Positions 9,124 through 18,068 of a stretch of 64,000 nucleotides of DNA are shown here, in pieces. The stretch lies in assembly GCA_963663975.2 (NCBI GenBank), contig CAXXRA010000002.1, positions 124,001-188,000 of the forward strand, written 5' to 3'. The DNA is from JANQRX01 sp963663975. GTDB taxonomy: Bacteria > Pseudomonadota > Alphaproteobacteria > Rhizobiales > Kaistiaceae. Numbering within the stretch: the first letter of the stretch is position 1; every line of letters starts with the position of its first letter. Under the pieces are notes generated by a model, which saw only the letters and a list, made by a program, of their open reading frames with translations, was not told the origin of the DNA and searched no databases. A program made the position numbers and the translations under genes.

Positions 9124-9928
9124 ATGTTCTCACTGCAAGATATAAGGGCCGACCGGATCAGTAAGGCTGTTTATGACCCTTTTTTCGTGTTCGAATTTGA
9201 GAATTTCTTCCAACCCGACACCTTCAACGACCTCGATGACCAGTTTCCGAAAAAGTTCGGACTTCTCCTCGAGCGCGAAAAGGACTCACGGCAACAAATA
9301 TCCCATGGGTAGCAACACGGCAGAGTACATCGAATTTACAAAGAAAGCTCCAATTTGGGCTCAACTCTACGATCGCTTCTCCGATCCCGCTATTGTGGCC
9401 GGATTTTTCGAGCTCGCCAATTCCGTGCCTTCCGAGCGCGTCGCTCGCCAGAGGAAGCCTTGGCGGTTGGCGCGCTCTCATCGGCCGAGAGGGGTGCCAT
9501 TAGCGCAGCTGAAGCGGTTGCAAGGCAGCTTGGCCGGCTATACGCCGACGCGCTTGAACTTCGAATTTTCATACCTCGAGTTGGGATATTACATCCCGCC
9601 GCATACCGATGCGGCACGCAAGCTGATTTCACTCATGATCTATTTTCCCGACGATGGAGTTGAGTATCCTGCCGGCACTGGCACGGAATTTTACCGGGGA
9701 ATAAACACGACGGCGTCTGAAAGTTCGTGGGGGACCAATCCGCTCAATAACGCCGACGAAGCGAGCAAATTCTTTGAGGATCATGAAGTCTTTTACTCTC
9801 CTGATTTTACTCCCAACAAGCTTGTCGGCTTTGTAAAATCGTCAAATTCCTGGCATGGTGTGAGGTCGCTCTCCTTGCCGGATAACGCGACCAGGCGTTC
9901 TCTCAACATTAATTACCTGCTTATATGA
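9124..9928 (+). pseudogene. 2OG-Fe(II) oxygenase, frameshifted
   Basis: A 2-oxoglutarate/Fe(II) dioxygenase of about 265 residues read in two frames. 9,124-9,312 gives YDPFFVFEFENFFQPDTFND, the typical N-terminus. After a frameshift near 9,300 the second frame continues from MGSNTAEYIEFTK to the end. Metal ligands are visible: YIPPHTD (His-x-Asp) and SWHGVRSL (distal His), followed by RRSLNINYL with the 2OG-binding Arg. Such enzymes in glycan clusters hydroxylate sugars or lipids; the substrate here is unknown. The frameshift may be real decay or a consensus error. Confidence 0.72.
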
Positions 9929-10357
9929 TGCTTGGGCGGATGGCTGTCAGTCCCGGCACATCACCCAGGTGCAACCTGCGTGCATCACACGTGTCATAGT
10001 AGCAGAAACGCAAGGACCGACTCGACCTGTCCTTCTCCGATTACCCTTTGCGACTACCGGATTGTCGGCCACTCGAACAAATGGTGCTGCATAAACGCCC
10101 TTTGTAACGCAAAGGCCGCGTCGATAACCGCTTGCTACCCTGGACGTTCGAAACGTCGCATCTGGACACGCCCGTCAGGCTGGAACGGTATCCGGCGATT
10201 GCCGACCGGTGAACGTCGGCAAAACCGACCACCACATCGCTGCGATGTATCGTAAGATCAGCTGCCCGCGTGCCATGGGAAACGCTTTGTCCGTGCGCAA
10301 CGTGCCAAAGGGCACTGGAGATGATTTGTTGTTAAAACACAGCCTACGTTGCGGCCC
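9929..10357. other. intergenic, unrecognised
   Basis: About 430 bases between the oxygenase and the split HAD gene. No gene, IS end or obvious terminator was found. Confidence 0.4.
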
Positions 10358-10461
10358 ATGAAAACTCGGCTAACCCCATCCTTCCCTCCCAAGAATCTCA
10401 TCCTGTTCGACCTGGATGTCGTTTTGTGGGATTCGCGTGACAACATGGCGCAATCCTGGGC
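10358..10461 (+). pseudogene. HAD-superfamily hydrolase, 5' part, split by IS256
   Basis: First about 35 residues of a HAD hydrolase: NLILFDLDVVLWDSRDNMAQ. The catalytic DxD is kept, although the residue after it is Val where Gly is usual. ATG at 10,358 is preferred over the TTG at 10,349. IS256 copy A interrupts the gene at 10,461/10,462; the rest is at 11,914-12,501. Joining the parts at the duplicated CAATCCTGGGC restores an open frame. Confidence 0.8.
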
Positions 10462-11913
10462 GATGTCCCTATCTCTGTTGAAATTCGTGGGGCAGGCGTC
10501 GCTGGTTGATGATGCTATGCTGCCTTCATGATGGTTTCAATGGCACTGTCGGCGTGAGCCTTTCTCAAGTGCTCCTGGAGAGCGTTTCGGAGTATGGGCA
10601 GCTGACGATAGGCCTTGAGGCGACGGAAGGTCTTCTGGGCCTCCAGCAAGCCGGCGGCGGTCCATCTGAGCGCCATCTCGGCGTTCCTCCAGCGTTTGAC
10701 GTTGCGGGTGACCTGACGCACCGTGCCGAGCGCGTTCTCGATGATGTTGGTGCAGGCAAGCGAGCGCCGGAGTTCGTGCGGCAGGCCGAGGCGGATGATG
10801 GTGAGGATCTCGTCCAGCCCCTCCAGGATGCTGCCCGAGACGCCCGGTTCCTCATGCTCCAGACGCCGGGCCAGGTTGCGCAAGAGCCGCTCGGCCTTGT
10901 TTGCGTCGTCCTGGTCCCAGGCCTGACGGAGCGCCTTCTTGACGCTCGCGTGCAAATGTTGGGGCAGGCGCTCGATGATGTTACGGCCCTTGTGGACCTG
11001 GCAGCGCTGGATGGCGGCGGCCACACCGAAGGTGTTTCGGATCGCTTTGCTGAGCGCCTTCGCGCCATCGACGATGAACAGCCGGGGCAGTGTCGGATCG
11101 AGCCCCCTGGCGAGGAGATTGTCGATCAAGGCCTGGACGACGACAGTGTTCTCCGTCGCCCCCTCGACCACGGCCAGGACATGCTTGTCGCCGTTGCCAT
11201 CGACGCCGATCGCCGCCATCAGGACATGATCGCCGACATGCAGACCGTCGATCTGGATGACTAGCAGGTCGAGTTCCGAGAAATCCGAGGCGAGCCAGGC
11301 CTTCATCTTCTTGCGTGACAGCGCCACAAAGCGCCGGGAAACGGCCGACTTCGAGGTGCCGTCGCCACGCGCTTTCGCCAGGTCGCCCTCGGGCAGACGG
11401 ACCGCGCGGTGGTACTTGCGGGTCGACACGTTCAGGACCATCAGGTTGAGCGCCCACTCGAGCAACAGGTTGCCATCGCGTAGCGCCTGCCAACTCTCCA
11501 AGCTCACCTCTTTGCCCGCCCGGTCACGAACCCGTGGCCGGGCCACCTTCACTTTGCCGCCGTGGTAGCCGATCTCGCTATGTGTCCTGCCCCAGCGATA
11601 ACCTCGACGGTCCCCATGGCGGCGATGTCGGGCCCCGCACACGGTCGTGGCGTCCTCCTCCATCATCTCGGCCAAGGCCTCGACCCCGGCCAGAAGACAA
11701 AACCGATCCACGCTGAGATGGACTGCGTCCATCGCGTCCGCCAGCGGCGGCATAGGAATCGAGGGGGCAAGGGCTTTCTGGAACTACGGCGGCTGGAACT
11801 ACGGATATTATTTCCCATGGTGTCGTTCTCCCTTTTGGGTTTGCAGCACCCGGAGCCTAACGGCTCCAGGAGAGCGACACCTACCTCAACTTTTCAACAT
11901 CGACCGGGACATC
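10462..11913 (-). mobile_element. IS256-family element, copy A
   Basis: 1,452 bp bounded by imperfect inverted repeats (GATGTCCC...TGTTGAAA at both ends). An 11-bp repeat CAATCCTGGGC lies at 10,451-10,461 and 11,923-11,933, but nine extra bases (GCGTGACCC) separate the right IS end from its copy, so the duplication is untidy. Almost identical to copy B at 34,748-36,191 except for an 8-bp gain near the transposase start. Confidence 0.88.
10515..11753 (-). CDS. IS256 transposase (copy A, N-terminus shifted)
   Basis: Mutator-type DDE transposase: IQIDGLHVGDH (first Asp), FIVDGAKALSKAI (second Asp) and CTNIIENALGTVRQV (Glu). The sequence matches copy B from MPPLADAMDAVHL on. Upstream, an 8-bp net insertion near 11,780 (a partial repeat of GTAGTTCCAG) shifts the first about 19 codons out of frame. 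Translation would have to begin at the internal ATG. Activity is therefore uncertain. Confidence 0.88.
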   Translation of the reverse strand: MPPLADAMDAVHLSVDRFCLLAGVEALAEMMEEDATTVCGARHRRHGDRRGYRWGRTHSEIGYHGGKVKVARPRVRDRAGKEVSLESWQALRDGNLLLEWALNLMVLNVSTRKYHRAVRLPEGDLAKARGDGTSKSAVSRRFVALSRKKMKAWLASDFSELDLLVIQIDGLHVGDHVLMAAIGVDGNGDKHVLAVVEGATENTVVVQALIDNLLARGLDPTLPRLFIVDGAKALSKAIRNTFGVAAAIQRCQVHKGRNIIERLPQHLHASVKKALRQAWDQDDANKAERLLRNLARRLEHEEPGVSGSILEGLDEILTIIRLGLPHELRRSLACTNIIENALGTVRQVTRNVKRWRNAEMALRWTAAGLLEAQKTFRRLKAYRQLPILRNALQEHLRKAHADSAIETIMKAA

Positions 11914-12501
11914 GCGTGACCCCAATCCTGGGCTGAGGTGCGGAACCAGTTGGGCGTAACGGTCGCCTTCGACGACTATTTTCGGCACATCGGAGCGCCA
12001 TTCGGCGACATCATGACACAGCTTGGTCTCGCCAGCCGCGCCGCGGAGATCGAGGCGGTCTTTCGGGTTGCCTCCATGGCGCATATGGATGTGGCGAAAT
12101 TCTATTCCGGGGTCGAGAGCTTGTTGGAGTACCTCGAGCAAGGTGGAGCGAAACTCGGCGTTATCACGTCCAAGGACGAACTGAGGACAAGCGCTATTCT
12201 TGCCATGCTGCCCGTGACATTCGATGTGGTCAGGACGCCAGACGCTTTCACCCGCGGCAAGCCAGCACCAGATCATCTGCTGACAGCGATGGCGTACGCT
12301 GCCGTCGACCCGGTTGACACAGTCTATATCGGCGATATGGACAGCGACTTCGAAGCGGCGCGCCGTGCACAAATAGACTACGCTCACGCCGCCTGGGGCT
12401 ACGGCGATGTGCCGGCCGGCTGCACGACTGTGCTGAGAAACCTCAAGGAGGTGGAGCGTTTCGTATCCACCTTGCACCCTGTAGGGAGAGTCGCAGAGTG
12501 A
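11914..12501 (+). pseudogene. HAD-superfamily hydrolase, 3' part
   Basis: Remainder of the HAD gene after IS256: cap region, then LGVITSKDEL (motif II), TRGKPAPDHLL (motif III Lys) and YIGDMDSDFEAA (motif IV). The stop overlaps the start of the kdsB-like gene (GTGA), so the two were co-translated. Position beside a CMP-Kdo synthetase suggests a sugar-acid phosphate phosphatase (inference). Confidence 0.82.
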
Positions 12502-13211
12502 GTGTACTTGGCGTCATCCCCTGTCGATATGGAGCGACACGCTTTCCCGGGAAATCGCTGGCCGACATTCATGGCAAGCCGATGATGTGGCACGTGTATC
12601 AGCAAGCCAGGAAGGCGCGATTGCTCGATGAGGTCACAATCGCAACGGATGACACCCGCATCGAGGACGTATGCTACGAACTCGGGTTGAGCGTCGTCAT
12701 GACGGGCACGCATCACCCGACAGGAACCGATCGCGTCGCCGAATGCGCCACCAAGAAGGAAGCCGATTTCTACGTCAACATCCAGGGTGACGAGCCGATG
12801 ATCGAACCCGACGCGATCGACACCGTCACCCGAGCGATCGTCGAAAGCGATGGCGACACCCTGGCCTCGAACGCCTTCAACGATATCGCCGACCCGACCA
12901 GCGTTATTGATACCAACGTCGTCAAAGTGATCATGGCGACGAGTGGTGCGGCGCTCGCCTATTCGCGTTCGCCTATTCCCTACCCGAGCGGATCAGCCGT
13001 CCGCTACCATCGCCAATTAGGACTGTATGCCTTTCGCAGAACGGGCCTTGAAACCTTTTCGGCGCTCGAACGAGGGCCAGTCGAACAGGCCGAGGGTATC
13101 GAGATGCTTCGGTTTCTTGAGCACGGTCATCGCGTGCAGATGGCCGCGTCGCCAACGACGACGCCATTCCCGTCGATACGCCTGAGAATCTCAGCCGCGT
13201 TCGCGACATGA
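12498..13211 (+). CDS. kdsB: CMP-Kdo synthetase-like cytidylyltransferase
   Basis: Activates a 3-deoxy-ulosonic acid with CTP for addition to LPS. Signature CRYGATRFPGKSL lies at the N-terminus, followed by IATDDTRIED, GTDRVAECA and INIQ-type FYVNIQGDEPMIEPD. Length fits the family (about 240). Starts with GTG overlapping the HAD stop. Near 13,150 the frame slips: the downstream bases in the next frame encode DDAIPVDTPENLSRVRDMM and a stop at 13,225, which is the expected KdsB C-terminus. The last about 20 residues as read here are therefore wrong or mutated. Confidence 0.83.
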   Translation: MSVLGVIPCRYGATRFPGKSLADIHGKPMMWHVYQQARKARLLDEVTIATDDTRIEDVCYELGLSVVMTGTHHPTGTDRVAECATKKEADFYVNIQGDEPMIEPDAIDTVTRAIVESDGDTLASNAFNDIADPTSVIDTNVVKVIMATSGAALAYSRSPIPYPSGSAVRYHRQLGLYAFRRTGLETFSALERGPVEQAEGIEMLRFLEHGHRVQMAASPTTTPFPSIRLRISAAFAT

Positions 13212-13303
13212 TGCGCGCGGAATGAAGGTTCGTCACAAACGGGCGACGCACTGGGCAGCGGGTCTCGAGATGGGCAGCTCAACCGCTCCGAACAAGCCGG
13301 CGG

Positions 13304-14375
13304 TCACGATGAGCCCACCTGTTCAAACAGCGCGGGCAGGCTCTTCTGAAGCTTTTTCGCCAAAAGGTCGAGATGGTTGACATCGGGCGGTCGAACCTCG
13401 GCGAGCGCCGCTGCCAACGATGCCATACTGAGATCCTTGATCGAAATGAAACGACACCAATTTTTCGCAGCAAACATCTGCTGATACGCTGCCTCGTCCG
13501 GCTTGTAGTCAAGCGCATCGGGGGTCAGCACCACGACCGGCAAGTGTACCGAGATCGCCTCCGACAGCATCGCGCTTGAATCGGGCGTGGTGACGATGAT
13601 CTCGGAGTCGCTGAAAATCGGTCGAAGAGTCCCCGGTCCGGCGGTCCGGTAATCGACGAACAGTTCCACCAACCTCGTGTCCCTGGCGAGATCCGCGAGG
13701 GCATCGGCGACGCGGTCCGTCGTTTTCCGAGCCGTGCTGATCAGCCACCGCGTGCCCCACGCCTCGTGCACTTCCCTGATGAAGCCGATCAGCTGCTCCC
13801 ACTCGTCATCGCGGTAGTTGATCCTTCCCGTACTCCCACCCACCAGAAGTCCCGCCCGCTTCGGCGGGTTGTCCTCGCCGTAGCGAACATCGTGAGGGGG
13901 ACGGTCGAACAACTCCGGCGAATAAATGCTCGGCTTGACCGTGACGACGACGTTGTCGGCCTCGTAGAGATCTTCGTAGGAGGTGACGAGCAACGCGAAT
14001 TGACTCGGGCTCATGCCGCCGCGAAGCGAGCCGCAAAAGATGTTGGGTATGCCCAGCAGCCTGGCGGCCGCCACGTTGGCCGCTAGCGTATTACCCCCCC
14101 CCTGATATCACCAGATCGGCGTCCGGCAGGCGCTTAGACGATATCCCGAATCCCAACGCCAGTGCCGCCTTCAATGCAGCCCGGCCACCGGAGACCAGCG
14201 GCCGCACGGCCCGCATGCGGTAGGCGAGCCGTACGCGCAATCGGTGCACATGCGTCTCGCCCGGCCGGAGCCGCTTGATCGCCGCCAACACGCCGTAGGC
14301 GAAGTTGAAATGTCCGGGATAATTGTCCGAAATCAGCAGGACCTGCAAAGGCGGCGTGGCTTTGCCCTCGCTCAT
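13304..14375 (-). pseudogene. ELM1-family protein, frameshifted at a poly-C tract
   Basis: Two consecutive frames form one ELM1/DUF1022 protein of about 355 residues. 14,091-14,375 encodes LLISDNYPGHFNFAYGVLAA up to DLVISGGG. After a run of nine C (14,094-14,102, poly-G on the coding strand) the second frame continues AARLLGIPNIFCGSLRGG to the end. Conserved TTPDSSAMLSEA is present. The family has a GT-B-like fold and often sits near LPS genes; its activity is not settled. The nine-base homopolymer could be a sequencing slip or a phase-variable tract. Confidence 0.75.
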
Positions 14376-14537
14376 GCCGGCACGGTTCGTTTTTTCGAAC
14401 TGAACCTTGTGTCATCGAGATGCGAATCATCGGCCGGAAACCGAATCTGCCTCGTCAATTCATCCTCCTTCATCTTGAACGCCAAAAAAGATGGCGGCCG
14501 CCAGCGCGACCTGCTACATGGCTCATCCTATGCAACG

Positions 14538-15809
14538 ATGGGCGAGATTTCGGAAGATTCCCTCGAAATCATCACGCAGCAAGCGATTGTGCCATCAAGC
14601 TCACCCAGCCATCCTCGCGTCCTGCAACTTCTTCCTGCCCTCGGCGATGGCGGAGTTGAGCGCAGCGCCGCGGCGATGGCGGGTTTCCTGGTCGCTCGAG
14701 GATGCGCCAGCTTCATCGCCAGCGATGGCGGGCCGCTCCTGCAGGCTCTAACTGCAGCCGGCGTGTCCCATGTGCCGATCCAGGTCGGCGACAAGGCACC
14801 GTGGGCAATCCTCGTCAACGCCGTCAGACTCGCGCGTTTGATCGACAGCGAAGACATCGACATCGTCCATGCCGGCAGCCGTACCCCGGCATGGGTCGGC
14901 CTGCTCGCCTGCCGAATATCCGCACGACGGCCGCCCTTCGTGACCACATTCCACGGGCTTTATGGGCACCGCTCCGCTCTCAAGCGCTGGTACAACCGCG
15001 TCATGTTGCGGGGCGCTGCGGTGATCGCAAATTCCGACTTCATCCGCCGGCACATCATCGAGGTTTACAGCGTTCCCAACGAGCTAATCGTCACGGCTCC
15101 GCGTGGTTTCGAGGAAGCCGAGTTCGACCCTTCGGCCTTCGGTGAGGCGGACCGCGCCTCCGTCCGGGCTGAGTTCGGTGTACCCGATGGTTTTCCGCTC
15201 CTGCTGATGGTCGGCCGCCTTGCGCGTTTGAAGGGCCAACACGTCCTCCTGGCAGCGCTTGCCCGGACGACGGATCTGCCGTGGTTTGCGGTGTTCGTTG
15301 GCGCCGGCGCGCCTGGCAGCGGCTATCCGGCGGAACTGAAATCGGCGCTTGAATCCTCCGCGCTGGGCGATCGTGTCGCATTCGCCGGAAGCCGCCGCGA
15401 CGTGGCGCGGCTCAACTACGCCGCTGATCTCGCCTTTTCGTGTTCGGTTTCGCCCGAAGCTTTCGGTCTCGTCTCCGTCGAAGCGCAGGCGATGGCCACG
15501 CCCGTCATCGCTTCGGCGCACGGCGGCAGTCTTGAAACCATTGTCGACGGCGAGACCGGGTGGCTCGTTCCTCCTGGCGATATCGAGGCCCTCGAAGCCG
15601 CGATTCGCGCGGCCCTTGCCGATCCCGGGACGCTGAGGGTCATGGGCGCCCGCGCCCGCCGCCATGTGCTTGCCCGCTTCACCATGCGACGGACTTGCGA
15701 GATCGAGCTATCTGTCTACGAGAGGATCCTAGGCGTCAAAATCACAGCAGCTGCCACCAAGCTGGTAGGACGTGGCGAAACGCCCACCTCGGCGCGGCGT
15801 CGCCGGTGA
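14538..15809 (+). CDS. glycosyltransferase family 4 (GT-B)
   Basis: About 423 residues. N-terminal GDGGVERSAAAMAGFL is the acceptor-side glycine loop. The C-terminal donor-binding domain has LMVGRLARLKGQHVLL and the E-x7-E motif in SPEAFGLVSVEAQAMATPVI. Typical of LPS/capsule transferases that use nucleotide sugars. ATG at 14,538 is chosen because upstream codons do not resemble the family. It is divergent from the ELM1 gene and precedes the GT25 gene on the same strand. Donor and acceptor unknown. Confidence 0.85.
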   Translation: MGEISEDSLEIITQQAIVPSSSPSHPRVLQLLPALGDGGVERSAAAMAGFLVARGCASFIASDGGPLLQALTAAGVSHVPIQVGDKAPWAILVNAVRLARLIDSEDIDIVHAGSRTPAWVGLLACRISARRPPFVTTFHGLYGHRSALKRWYNRVMLRGAAVIANSDFIRRHIIEVYSVPNELIVTAPRGFEEAEFDPSAFGEADRASVRAEFGVPDGFPLLLMVGRLARLKGQHVLLAALARTTDLPWFAVFVGAGAPGSGYPAELKSALESSALGDRVAFAGSRRDVARLNYAADLAFSCSVSPEAFGLVSVEAQAMATPVIASAHGGSLETIVDGETGWLVPPGDIEALEAAIRAALADPGTLRVMGARARRHVLARFTMRRTCEIELSVYERILGVKITAAATKLVGRGETPTSARRRR

Positions 15810-15956
15810 CCATCATCTTGCCTGCTTGGCTGACGATTTCGCTGCAGAATTGACTCGAAGCAGGTTTCGCCGGAAACGGACTCCACCGCGTCAATGATTG
15901 CGCAGAAAAGAATAACGGAACCGAAGAGTTTGGGTCTTGTGGGATCGACAAACAAC

Positions 15957-16739
15957 ATGACTGCCATTCGCGCCTTCCTCATTAATCTTGACCGCAGTCA
16001 GGGTCGGCTTGCTCGTGTCTCGAAGCGGCTGGACGCCCTTGGTATCGATTGGGTCAGAGTACCCGCCGTCGATGGCAACGGTCTCGGTGAACCGCCGTGG
16101 CAAGGGTTCGATGCCCGCGCTTATGAGTGGAATAGGGGAAAGTCAGCGTCTCGGGGAGAAGTTGGCTGTTATCTGAGCCACATGAAAGCGCTGAAAACCA
16201 TGTTGGCGGATGATGTTGAGTTTGGTCTTGTCCTTGAGGATGACGCGGATCTCGGCTCCAACCTCGTGGAAGTGCTTGCCGACTTGATGGCGCGGCGGGA
16301 GGCGTGGGATCTTGTGAAGCTAAATGGCAGACACTGGGGCATGCCGATCACTATCGAGTCCCTCCGCTGCGGCCCCAACCTCGTCGCATTTATGCAGCGC
16401 AACACCGGATCGGCGGCATATGTTGTCGATCGGCTCGCCGCCGAACGGCTCTACGATGGTCTGTTGCCTATGAACGTCCCTTACGATCACGCCTTCGACC
16501 AGGCTTGGCGGTTTGGATTTAGGCTGCGTGGCGTGATGCCGTATCCGGTCTCGCTAACAGGCCATGACTCAACGATTTCAACGGCCGAGTTTGGGACGAG
16601 CCGTGGGCGCAAGAAGGTTTGGTACAAGCGTGGTGGTGTCTTGCTGTATAGGGCAAAGACTGAAACTCGTCGCGTCGCCCACTATCTCTTCAGCGACCCC
16701 GTATTGTGGCTGTGGTCGGGTAGGAAGCGGCGCCAGTAA
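15957..16739 (+). CDS. glycosyltransferase family 25 (LPS)
   Basis: About 260 residues of the GT25 LPS galactosyltransferase-like family. N-terminal FLINLDRSQGRLARV is diagnostic. SRGEVGCYLSHMKALK and LVLEDDADL (the metal/donor DxD region) follow. An upstream in-frame ATG at 15,894 is possible, but the conserved start fits ATG 15,957. The role is transfer of a hexose to LPS core or O-antigen; specificity is not evident. Confidence 0.85.
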   Translation: MTAIRAFLINLDRSQGRLARVSKRLDALGIDWVRVPAVDGNGLGEPPWQGFDARAYEWNRGKSASRGEVGCYLSHMKALKTMLADDVEFGLVLEDDADLGSNLVEVLADLMARREAWDLVKLNGRHWGMPITIESLRCGPNLVAFMQRNTGSAAYVVDRLAAERLYDGLLPMNVPYDHAFDQAWRFGFRLRGVMPYPVSLTGHDSTISTAEFGTSRGRKKVWYKRGGVLLYRAKTETRRVAHYLFSDPVLWLWSGRKRRQ

Positions 16740-16882
16740 AGCGGCGATTGGGCTCACCGGATATCCGTCGAAATTCGGCGGCAGGCATGGAAGGCTTGGC
16801 GAAATGGCAAGAACATTGATGGCACCGACGCCTTGCCGTACATTGGATTTTGTACCCTATGAGCCCACGGAGTATCTGAGCC

Positions 16883-17761
16883 CTGATCATTGTACGGCTG
16901 AAGGGCCGCTTAGGAAATCAGCTGTTCCAGTACGCGGCCGGACGAGCACTCTCGCTGCGCTTGTCTGTGCCATTCGGGCTTGACAAACGGTTCAGGTCCA
17001 AAGTGGCGCTTGAAGCCTTCAATATTGAAGATGCGCCGATCGGTTCCAACCGTTTGCCATTTGACCGCAGCACATTTGTCAGGCGGCTGTTTAGAAGACA
17101 GAGCGCATGGTGGTCGTCTTTCAGATTTTACCACGAGGGGAACAGCGGTTATTCTCCGAGCGTGCTTTCGTTGTCAGACTGGGTGTACCTTGATGGCTAC
17201 TTCCAAGCCGCTCGGCCTTGTTTGCGTCGTCCGTCCCAGCGTTACTTCTCAGACCAAGTAGTGGAGATCCGCAAAGAACTGGCCATAAAAGAACCTCCGT
17301 CGGGAAAAAACCTGGAAGCGCTCGATGCGATACGGGAGGCACCATCCGCCTCCGTTCACCTGCGCCGGGGTGACTATGTAAGCAATCCAAGAACTCTCCA
17401 ACCGAACCTTTGGAACCTGCAGCCTCGAATATTACCGTCAGGCGGTCGACCTGGTTTCAGGCAGGAGCGGACAAAAGCTGGTTTTCCATGCTACTTTTTT
17501 TCCGACGATCCCGAATGGGCAAGGGAAAACCTTGATTTGGGTCATCCGACGCGATTCATGGATCACAATGGCCCCGATCAGGCCCATGAGGATATACGTC
17601 TCATGGCGGCGTGTGAGCATCACATCATCGCCAACAGTTCATTCAGTTGGTGGGGTGCCTGGCTCAACCCGCGACATGACAAGATCGTCGTGGCTCCCAG
17701 GCGGTGGTTCGTTGACGCGCAGCCGGGCACCGAGATCCCTGACAATTGGTTGCGTATTTGA
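16883..17761 (+). CDS. alpha-1,2-fucosyltransferase (GT11), damaged
   Basis: Uses GDP-L-fucose. The N-terminus IIVRLKGRLGNQLFQYAAG, the HLRRGDYV motif and the SSFSWWGAW motif all match GT11. The codon at the expected start is CTG (16,883), preceded by an in-frame stop at 16,877; the first ordinary start codon is TTG at 16,961, which would remove the GxGNQ loop. Two further defects exist. Residues after YLDGYFQ are replaced by a 27-base piece identical to part of the IS256 gene (about 17,204-17,230). A segment near 17,400-17,490 reads as TFGTCSLEYYRQAVDLVSG only in another frame, implying two compensating indels. Probably inactive as written. Confidence 0.72.
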   Translation: MIIVRLKGRLGNQLFQYAAGRALSLRLSVPFGLDKRFRSKVALEAFNIEDAPIGSNRLPFDRSTFVRRLFRRQSAWWSSFRFYHEGNSGYSPSVLSLSDWVYLDGYFQAARPCLRRPSQRYFSDQVVEIRKELAIKEPPSGKNLEALDAIREAPSASVHLRRGDYVSNPRTLQPNLWNLQPRILPSGGRPGFRQERTKAGFPCYFFSDDPEWARENLDLGHPTRFMDHNGPDQAHEDIRLMAACEHHIIANSSFSWWGAWLNPRHDKIVVAPRRWFVDAQPGTEIPDNWLRI

Positions 17762-18068
17762 CGATGATACCATCATAGATAGTACATGCGGCAAACCGTA
17801 AGAAACAACAAAATGGTGCATGGGCGGAGATCGATTGACTTGATATCTGCTCGCGAAGCATCCGCCCGCAGCCAACCTTCTCGGCGAACGTCTTGAGCGC
17901 ACGCGGCAAATCGGCGATATCACCAGCTGATCGCTGATTTCCCCAGATCACAGACGGGCTGATGATCCTCAGTAATCTCGCTTCGCCAACATCCGGCGAA
18001 ACATGTGGCCCAGTGAAGGCGATCCAAAAAAACGGGCACCCTTTGAGCCCCGATCTAGGAATGGATAA
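17762..18068. other. intergenic upstream of gmd
   Basis: About 300 bases before the intact gmd. A plausible ribosome-binding sequence (AGGA) lies about 10 bases before ATG 18,069. It must carry the gmd-fcl promoter, but no convincing -35/-10 pair stands out. Confidence 0.4.
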
